Source of the DNA: Anisakis pegreffii
Taxonomy: Eukaryota > Nematoda > Chromadorea > Rhabditida > Anisakidae
DNA: 64,000 nt
Reading direction: 5' to 3'
NCBI GenBank assembly: GCA_035041965.1
Contig: JAPYMA010000977.1
Span: forward strand, 143,019-207,018
Made by a program: the position numbers and the translations under genes. Shown here one piece after another: positions 55,801-64,000 of this stretch. Position 1 is the stretch's first letter; every line of letters begins with the position of its first letter. The notes under the pieces are model-generated. The model saw only the letters and a program-made list of their open reading frames with translations. It made no database searches and was not told where the DNA came from.

Positions 55801-58800
55801 TGGTTTTATTCTGAGAAGTTTGTTGGAATTTGTTGCAATGTCACTGCAAAATTCTTGAAATAATCGCACTTTTCGAAATTTGACTCACGTTGCAATTTGT
55901 CCAACCATCACAAGATTCGGCGGTGTTCCCGTGATAGTTGCTGTTCCACCGATATTTGCCGCAAAACAAATGCATATCACAAGTCCTTTGGCCATATCCG
56001 ATTCTTCTTTCGTCGATGGCAAATGATCAGGAATCTCGATCCTGGAAAGATACATACATCTGTACATGGTTCTATAGTGTCGTTCATTGACCATCGATAG
56101 GTCGGTCTCTTATCGTTTATTTTCTGTCATGAGCAATCTCTTTAGTTAATCTATCAGTGACACTCTTCAGTAGTTTCTAAAAAATTTGATCTGAGAATCT
56201 GCGAATCTAAAAGTGATCAAAATGCAAGCAATTTTCTATAATGAAGCCGGCAATTCCAAGAAAACTATCTGCTAAACCCACGTAACAATGCAAAAGAGGC
56301 AGCTATTTAATAGAGAAGCATTGAATCGAGCTGATCCCTCACTATTAAATTTAATTGCTTGGATGTTTTACTCAAAGACGTTAGATGACGATTCGTATTC
56401 GTATTTTTCATCACCGAAATCGTTATTCTCCAAAGTGAGTGCCGTTCTAAATTGCTTTCCTTTCCTTTTCAATAAATTTGAGTAAACAAATAAATGAGCA
56501 GAAAGAACGCATTATGTTCTCTGTTCAGCAGCTAATCACGAGATGCTCGAAGCAGTCACTCAACGCAGCATCACATAATTACTATTTCATTTTATGTGTG
56601 ATTCACAAACGACAATCCGTCAAGAGTATAACGCAAAGATTATCCAAAATACAACATCCTCTCAACCGTTTCAGACGTCATTAATTGACAGACATCCTGA
56701 ATCGATGATATTTCTCTGCTCATTTCGAGCCTATAAAATAAAGCTGTGACCTCGTCGCTGTTATGTCCTCAGTATCGGCGCGTTTCTCCATCGTAGACCT
56801 TCTGCTTCGTCTGGCGCGATACGACTTCAAAAGTTGTTCGGATACAGACTGCGCTATCGGCACCATCATTGCTGTGGTGGCCGTATTCGAGATGAACATA
56901 CTTCAAGTGAACACATTATTCACAACATATCAACTGTGCAACAACAACAACAACAACAAGTAATATGATATATAAGTCACCTTAAAAGTGCCGTAACTGA
57001 CATGAAGCCGAACATTATCCTGAAATAAGTCAATGCAATTTAAGGTTTCTTTAAACGTTGACGTTTCTTTAAACAGTAAAATTTTGGTTTAGATCTAAAA
57101 TGACTTGAGGTATTTGGATTACCATTTTGGTTGTGATCCAACCAGAGTCACAACCCTCAAAGCGACCCGTTCATGAAGATTGCATTTCTCCACTGCGACA
57201 GCCATCATCAATCCACCGATGAACAAAAAATTCGTATCCTGAACTTTATCCAATGCTTAATTCACCCTTTTTTGCTGAAAACCTCACTCATTCAGTTATG
57301 TTCTATGATCTTGATTAGATCAATGTATTACCTATCACCTGCGATCAATCAATGTATTACCTTTTTCAATGTACCTTTTTTTATTAGATCAATGTATTAC
57401 CTTTTTCCTTACCTATCACCTGCGAGAAATCATGAATTAAGCATGTCCGATAAGGAGAACACGTTTTGCTCGTATGGCAACAGTTTGCTTAAACTGACGA
57501 CGTCAAATGACTATTCATTGGGTTTCTTTGAATTTGTGCTTAAGATAAATTATCTGCACAACAGTAGATTTGCTGATAATGAATCACCATAAACCAGAAT
57601 TAATTGAGTTATGTCGTGCAACTAAAATCAATATTTTTGTGCAAACATCTTTCCGATATGACATTTTTTTGTGTGATAAATGAATGCATCAGTGTCTCGT
57701 GATAGATGAATATCCATGAATTTTTCCCTTCCTCAACTCTCTTTGTGTTTCATTTCCATGTCACTGTTCTTCGTCTAGCAGATAATATCTGTTTAGCAGA
57801 TAATTTTTCTGACACCAAAAAATAGCGACAAATGAAGACAGAGCGAATGAAAGACTTTATTTTTAACAACTGAAAAGCATCTGCTTCTTGATTATGTCTC
57901 ATGGGATGGATTTCTTTGATAACACTGACGATGAAAGAAAAGAATCTGCACGGCGTTGCAATGGAAAATGGCACGGGAATTCTTGCGAAGTTATTATACA
58001 GTATTGCTTCTCAAAATAGAACACGAATTATGAATTTCTAAAGTTGTGATTGATTGATGGATATTGGATGAGAGCAAATTGTGATCAGCGACAAAGTTTT
58101 TGCACAATCATCGACGAAGTATTCGTGGAAGCTCATTGAGAGGCTAGCTATTTGAATGCTGTGAATTTCTAGAAAAACTCCACTGTGCTGAGATCTTCCT
58201 ATTCAGAGACTTCCGAATATTGCAGATCATAGTTTGACGGCTATCCGCTCATTCCAGGTTGTAGATTCACAAAATCTTCTCGGTTAATGTGGCCGAAATG
58301 AGCGATTGACTAACGTTTAAGAATTCTCGAGCAACAGTTTGAGCGTCCAATATACCGGTGCAAGGAAATAAGACAATTGGGAGGAGGGCTGTTGCCGGGA
58401 GTGGAATCACCTCACACATCCAATAAATGGCCATCAGCGTGATGCAGAATGCGCATCTGTACTTCTGAAATATACGATCATTCACGTCTGCTGATCGCAC
58501 TTCACTTCGTCTTATTAAGTTTTTCGATCAGCCCTCTCAGTCTGAATGTGATGGCTTTCGGTTAAATTTGAACTCAGACATGGAGCTTAATTTGAGCTTA
58601 ATCATGACATTGATCCATGCCAAAAGCAATTTCGCCATTCATCAATAAGCTGTTAAGCTAGTTTCCCTTTCCACACGCCAAGAACCTTTCAAAGTTCCTG
58701 ACAATTTTTCGAATTTTGTTACTTCATTAAATTTGATAGGCTGTGAAGGCCTGATCATATGATGGATCGAGATTTTGATGGAATGATTCGCCAGATACAA

Positions 58801-60712
58801 ACCGGATCAGGCGACATCAGACATGGGGCGAGAATCATCGGAGTCAGGATTAGGACGAATGATCGCCAAAAATACAGGATATCCGCCAGCATTCGATTGC
58901 GGAACGTTCCAGGATTCTCCGGATTCTGCGCCAACTCATCCACATCCGAGCCACTGCATATTGGCTGTGTTGACGAGCTACTAGCGATCGCTAAACGATC
59001 CTGTGATAAGCCAACGGCCAATGTGCTCGATTTACTCTAAAAGCCATATCGGTCATTAATTTTGCTCTGATCATAACTGCTTGCTTAGTTTCCAAATCAT
59101 GCTAATAGTACCGCTATTATCTAAATAATCCCAAAATCCCCACAACCATCAGCTCATTCTCCAGTCTTATATTCTTCACTGAATTCTCCTGAATCCATCA
59201 TCAAAAAGATCCGTTGCCTTCTGTCAGCTAGGAGAGAACCTGAATTTTGTTGAGAAAACACGTGACTTCGTTGTGATTTTGGAATTCAAGACGTGATGAA
59301 AAGCCATGGCATGCTTTACAAATTACCGTCAGTTCCGGTGATGGGATGGGTGATAAAAGCGTTCGAGTGGAATCATCATAATCGGAAACGACCAAGAATG
59401 GTGCGGACGTGGTCGTTGATCCGACTCGATTTCGAGGTTTTTTTGTGGACGAGGATATTTTACGGTTTTGAGATTGTGACGTATTATGAGAAGACATCGT
59501 GGCAATAATTCTCTTTTATCTATTCAAATGTTCCAAACTGTTGATCAGAACGAACATCGCGTTTGAGGAATATTTCACAGTAGAAATACTTGATGCCCTC
59601 ATAATAATAAATAATAATAATAACTCGAAAATAATAAATTCATAAAAATCCATTGATGCACAAGCACAAATCCATCTACAGACAGCTCTACTGCAACTCT
59701 CATTTACACATGACTTTTTATGCTCGTCCACATACGAATGGCGTATATCACATCACCAGAAACGATGACGCTTATGAATTGTGTCTTGAACAGTGACTTG
59801 TTTTAATTAAATAGTAAAGGTATCCACTGATATCCGCAACGAAGACATCTTGGCTGAAGACTTGGCTGAATAATAAAGCAGCAGAATGCACTCACTGCCG
59901 CATGGTAGTAGCAGTCTTAATCTCTCTTCTGATGATAGCTCTATTGACTAGATTACTGGCTGCTCGAGGCGAAACAATGATGGCTAAATGTGATACTCAC
60001 TAGACAAAATGCTGACGCTTAGGCGGCGTGCGTGATACTGACTGAGACAAATACTGAGTGGGTCTGACTGGGTTTGTTCAATTCTTACGAGGCGTATTGC
60101 TTCACTGGTTAGTCAATTGAAAACGTTAGCTGAGAATTTTGGACGTTGATAGTCGAGAGTAAATTGAATTGAATTGTATAGAATAATGTGGAATGTTGAA
60201 GAGAGTTTGGAAAAACTGGAATCGAATATGGAGAGAATGTGCCGAATTTGGAATGGAATGAGCGTTGATGCCTTTACACAATAAAAATGAACACAAAAAA
60301 ATCAACTGCAACAACAAAAAATTGCAACACTCGTGACGTATTCCCGTTTATGTATATCGTTCTCATATGCAATTTATCCGATGTGTATCCGATAAAATCG
60401 CATCAATATCCTATCTCATTAACAGATCATTCGTAATCAATCAAACAAAAACTCCATTCAAATAATTCAGTTTTTTAACACTTTTAGTTTAATATCTCCG
60501 CTAAACTTCTCAATCTCCTTCACCTAGAAACGATCGAAACACAAAAGAAAATCCAGCAATTAATCATTCCTGGCCTCTGTTCACTTACATTCGAATGCCT
60601 TGAAATTTCGAGGAATGCAACAAAAAAATATGAGGATCCAGAAAAAAACAGGAAAAACAACACTTACTTGTTCACAATCGGCTGCCAAATTTGTTTCCCT
60701 TTGCGAATCCAT
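52831..60712 (-). CDS. SLC13-family sodium/di- or tricarboxylate cotransporter (INDY/NaDC type)
   Basis: Plasma-membrane carrier moving Krebs-cycle carboxylates with sodium. Thirteen core exons agree in phase: 59036-58803, 58464-58315, 57238-57123, 57019-56981, 56900-56751, 56041-55889, 55744-55556, 55476-55372, 55284-55190, 54999-54886, 54509-54283, 53290-53153, 52980-52831. They sum to 1,860 bases (619 residues plus stop). With first exon 60712-60668 the protein is 634 residues, normal for the family. Family marks: two SNT sodium/substrate motifs ([10 protein letters not shown] near 198-207; CSNTVTAS near 504-511), [14 protein letters not shown] near 276-289, and the C-terminal SLC13 signature [16 protein letters not shown] near 559-574. 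Multiple hydrophobic segments match the family topology. The terminal exon ends [11 protein letters not shown]. The intron between 53290 and 54283 is mostly hAT copy B. Nematode nac genes are the nearest named relatives; substrate preference (dicarboxylate or citrate) cannot be read here. Confidence 0.93.
53384..54218 (-). mobile_element. Non-autonomous hAT-like element, copy B, within an SLC13 intron
   Basis: An 835-base element with ends CAGTGGTTCTCAAG (left) and CAGAGGTTTTCATAGG (right, inverted). It is flanked by CTCTATGA and CTCTTTGA, an 8-base target duplication with one mismatch, as expected for hAT insertion. The body is homologous in inverted orientation to copy A (15536-16365). There is no transposase. 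It makes up most of the 992-base intron between exons 54509-54283 and 53290-53153 and leaves both splice sites intact. Confidence 0.85.
57313..57425. repeat. Short local repeat in an SLC13 intron
   Basis: Three copies of TCAATGTATTACC, two of them preceded by ATTAGA, and two copies of TTACCTATCACCTGCGA lie within about 110 bases. This is an irregular tandem duplication, about 75 bases from the 57238 exon edge. Confidence 0.7.
59327..59497 (-). other. Candidate alternative first exon of the SLC13 gene
   Basis: ATG at 59497 opens a coding-like frame ([13 protein letters not shown]...) that reaches donor ACG|GTAATT at 59326 in phase 0. This matches the phase-0 acceptor TTTTAG at 59037 of the SLC13 core and would add a 57-residue hydrophilic N-terminus. 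If the first donor is skipped, the frame continues to about 59251 through a C-x2-C-x11-H-x4-C pattern (CKACHGF...HNEVTC), so it could instead be an exon of a different gene. Confidence 0.45.
60668..60712 (-). other. Candidate first exon of the SLC13 gene ([15 protein letters not shown])
   Basis: AAAAG-ATG-G start context, 15 codons, then the strong donor CAA|GTAAGTG in phase 0, compatible with the phase-0 acceptor of the first core SLC13 exon. A CCAG lies five bases before the ATG and could be a spliced-leader acceptor. A short hydrophilic N-terminus is usual for SLC13 proteins. Confidence 0.5.
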
Positions 60713-63700
60713 CTTTTCTGGTACAATTAATACCATTTGAATGAACTGATGGGATGTACTGATCTGACCATATCATTTAAATCATTGCATTCAATGATTC
60801 CCTGCTAACTCCAATTGATAATGTGCTAGTTTTTACTGATAAGGTATCGGTTCGAACCGATCATACAACAACAATAATGCGAAATGATGGCAATGCTTTA
60901 GCCAGATTGCTATTCAGAGAATAGTGTTAGATTAGATTTTGCACGCGATTATTCATTAGTTAAAATGATCGCGAACAAAATTTTGCTCAGAAATTCACAG
61001 AAAAAAAATACGCAGAACAATGGAACATTGATTGTTATCGAAGACAGTTCAATCTGAAATTGGAAAAAAAGTTGTAAAAACACAGAGTGAAACTGATTTG
61101 GTGCGGAAAATTTTTGCTTTTTCCCAATTGAACACAATGACACGATAACGAAGTGAGTTCAATCGACAAAATATGCAACATTCTGCTGATAGCTGAGGCT
61201 ATAACCATTGGAGTTTTAGAGGAAATTGTAGCATCGCTCATCATTGAGCATACAGATGAGTTGAATACGCTCATACCTAGATTCTCTCATAATCAAGTGA
61301 GGTCTTTACAACTGAACATATCTCCCGAAATGTAAATTTTCGTCGAGAATACGCACAGCATGCTGATAGAAGAGGATTTTCTCTCTCAGACGCTATCAGA
61401 AAACTACGAAAACGCTCAAAATCAGCAAATTTGAGGAGCATGTAGGTGACCTGAAAATTGTGATTATGATAATTCGATTGTGCTGCGTCATTGATCAGCG
61501 ATCAATCAGATCTATAGATTCATTTGATGTAAACGAAGCGCTATGCCACTTAAAATACGTTAAGAATATGGATTTTTCTCTAAATATGGATTTTTGGATA
61601 TTTCTCTAAAATGTGGATTTTTCTAAAATCCATATTTTAGAGAAATAGAACTCTAAAAATATGGATTTTTCATCGATAAACCACAGTTTCTTGCTGCAGT
61701 GAGAAACTGCCATCTTGCTCAACAAACTTGAGCATATTGCTTGTCAGTAGAATGTGTTACCATCGCAATAACTAACCGAATTATAATAATGACAACTCAA
61801 TAGCCTTGCGGCGCATATTGATTTGCTACATGCATAAACGAATCGATGAACAATAGAGGAACGAAGAAATTAATCAATGAAAGGATTTAAATCTTATTAG
61901 GATCTTGCTCACTTCACATCACCAATAGCTGAAAGTAATCAGATTTACTTTCAACTGGCTGAGATTCGAAGATACATATAACGATTCAGCACGTGAAATC
62001 TGTACTACGCGAAAATCAAGCTGCTCGAAAGATTCGAAATTCCTCCATCTCCTGGGTGAATTGCAACCAGATGCCATCTTACGAAAAAAATGGATATTGT
62101 AGGACAGAGATAGATCATATCATGGGAGCAAATCGACCAAGATTTTGAAAAATAAGAAAGAAATATTTTCGCCAGAACTGAAAGAATTCCACTATCTTAT
62201 CAACAACAATGACGAAGAAATGAATCCAAAGCATTAAGCGAAGTTGGCTATGGCACGACCGGAACGCCAGCTACTATGATAAATTATAGGATGTCTCCTG
62301 CTGCCGCATTCAAACTGAATAATTTCATTTTCAAAGACTCTTCAATTGAATGCATTACACGATAAACCTTCATTCATTCTCTTTGAAATTCATACGGAAT
62401 TCGTCACCATCACTCGTACCTCAAACAAATTTAATATCAAATGAATTCATTCTCAATTGCCATCGCCAAATTGATTCAAACAATTCGAACAGAATGAATC
62501 AATTTCCGCTCAAAAAAAACAGACTTCTGATGGCAACTTTTTTCGGTTTCCATCTAAATAGCAACCAGCCGACTTAAACCAATAACCAATTTTATTCTCT
62601 TAACATCCTCCCATAATCGTGCCTTTTCATTTCGTTTGAATCGATTGCAAAAATTTTCAGTCTCGCTGCAAAAATAGAAAACGAAATGTTCTCTTTGCAC
62701 TCAATTTTTTGACGGAAAATTACATTCATAGGCAAAAAAAGTCATCGTTCGTTCCAATTTGTTGAGATTTAGATGATGGAAAGGAAGTGTCTCATTTGGG
62801 TTGGCTTGAACAAAGTTTCGATGTGAAAACTGATATGCGTGTGGAGAAAATTGTTGAAAGAAGACGTAAGTTCAGAAGAAAACACAATGGACAATTTTAG
62901 CAAGAAGGGTGGTCGTAACGACGATACAAACTCATTCGGCTACCTATCTACCTACCTCACAGCTTTCAGTCATTCATGCATCGCGCTTCCACTCGTCATT
63001 GTTACCAATAATGACGGATATTTCGATATGATTATCGTGATATTTCAGTCAACGTTTTATTTTCGACAAGGCTCCAATTTAAGTGCAATGAACATACGGT
63101 TACATTCCAGTAGTGAACAAATTCCTTCATCCAGTACCAATCACATTCAAGAATTCGCACTTAACAATTATATCCGTTGAAGTAGTGGGTTGTAGGGACG
63201 GGAAAAAGTTGGCGACAGGGAAAATCAGCGAGAAAATTTCGCAGTCGGACACCTCGACATTGTATGGATGAAAAACATATGGGACTTCACTGGCCACAAC
63301 ACACACGACTCAGAAGTATAATCACCTCAAAACGTTTGCATGATTGAATACTCATTTTTGACGTTCATGTGAGCATTCGATCAGGTTAATGAAATTTTTA
63401 GAAGTTCTTTTGTTTCAATACTAATCGAAACTATTTTTCCGCAAGCAAATTCTACCAGTTTCTCATCATATTTGATTTCGTGTTATCCTGTAGTTAAATC
63501 TCTAACCAAAATCTAAACAAATTCCCTCCAGTCTCGATGAGATCCAAAATTTCTCAAAAAATTTTGCAGATTCTATAAACATCTCTTAGATCGTCAGAGT
63601 ATCCGGGCGATCAAAATCAATCCACTTTTAGCGTTCATTCGTTTAGAGTATGATTTGAAGTAATTACTGAATACAGTATAAGGTATCGTTTATGGTAAAG

Positions 63701-64000
63701 CTCATTGATATGTTTATGAAGCTGAGAAATAGAGATGAAAGTAGCAAGTTTTCAAGAGTGAAGTACATCCACATATACAGCAACATAGACACGAAAATAA
63801 TTCACAATGTTCATTACCAGCAGTATATCCACAAAAATTGAAGTGCCAGAGATAAAAGGCATGAATGATTTCATGAGGTATACACCGAACATGCCGACTA
63901 TTCACTGGAACCATTTCTAGAATTAGATCACAACGATGCGAAACACCACTAAAAGACTGCTTCTATTCGCTGAACAATACGTAACTGAACGAGCAATAAG
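60713..64000. other. No supportable gene
   Basis: Short frames exist on both strands, for example plus-strand 61153-61335 and 62839-63180, but without convincing start, splice or family signals. A hairpin at 61600-61646 is listed separately. A gene starting to the right of the window cannot be excluded. Confidence 0.45.
61600..61646. repeat. 22-bp hairpin with 3-base loop inside a short tandem repeat
   Basis: The left arm 61600-61621 pairs with the right arm 61625-61646 at 21 of 22 positions, and the one mismatch would be a G:U pair in RNA. The flanks carry three further copies of ATATGGATTTTT. It could be a palindromic repeat or a small-RNA precursor, although the loop is unusually tight for a miRNA. 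Confidence 0.75.

Noticed and set aside
57173..57592. 139-codon plus-strand frame
   Set aside because: It is made largely of the intronic local repeat and the antisense of an SLC13 exon.
62833..62866. Plus-strand ATG followed by a GTAAGT donor (MRVEKIVERR)
   Set aside because: Only ten codons, with no partner exon found before the window end. It could be chance.
1..64000. CRISPR arrays, operons with ribosome-binding sites and other bacterial features
   Set aside because: The window is eukaryotic: introns, a Pol III tRNA without encoded CCA, and no spaced direct-repeat array.

Overview
The window looks like an AT-rich invertebrate nuclear genome, most likely a nematode. The reasons are many small exons in compact introns, acceptors that are nearly all TTTCAG or close variants, donors mostly GTGAG/GTAAG/GTTNG, and a TTTCAG acceptor 13 bases ahead of a start codon, as at a spliced-leader site. 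The protein families seen (a large divergent cadherin, an INDY/NaDC-type SLC13 transporter) fit. The species cannot be named from sequence alone.

Layout. Bases 1-15535 are gene-poor: only short chance frames, microsatellites and small inverted repeats. At 15536-16365 lies a non-autonomous hAT-like element. Its right end supplies the last codons and stop of a short minus-strand frame (putative two-exon gene, 16354-17364). A complete tRNA-Thr(CGT) is at 19146-19217 (-). From 49977 down to 19893 (-) runs one large cadherin gene. I could splice 42 coding exons by hand in consistent phase into a frame of 7,548 bases (2,515 residues), with signal peptide, mucin-like Ser/Thr-rich blocks, about nine cadherin-type repeats, one membrane span and a short cytoplasmic tail. 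One intron of this gene (23905-37271, about 13.4 kb) splits a cadherin repeat and contains a second same-strand gene (27170-29418, about 546 residues, not recognised) plus at least one orphan exon.

Upstream of the cadherin start, 50284-50850 (-) holds three linked exons of an unidentified small gene, next to a decayed second hAT copy (50968-51701). From 52831 to about 60.7 kb (-) is a complete SLC13-family sodium/carboxylate cotransporter: 13 core exons summing to 1,860 bases plus two candidate first exons. A third hAT copy with a near-perfect 8-base target duplication fills most of one of its introns. Bases 60.7-64 kb show no supportable gene.

All gene models come from reading splice sites and phase by eye. 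Exon edges may be off by a few bases, and family calls rest on recognised motifs, not on a search.
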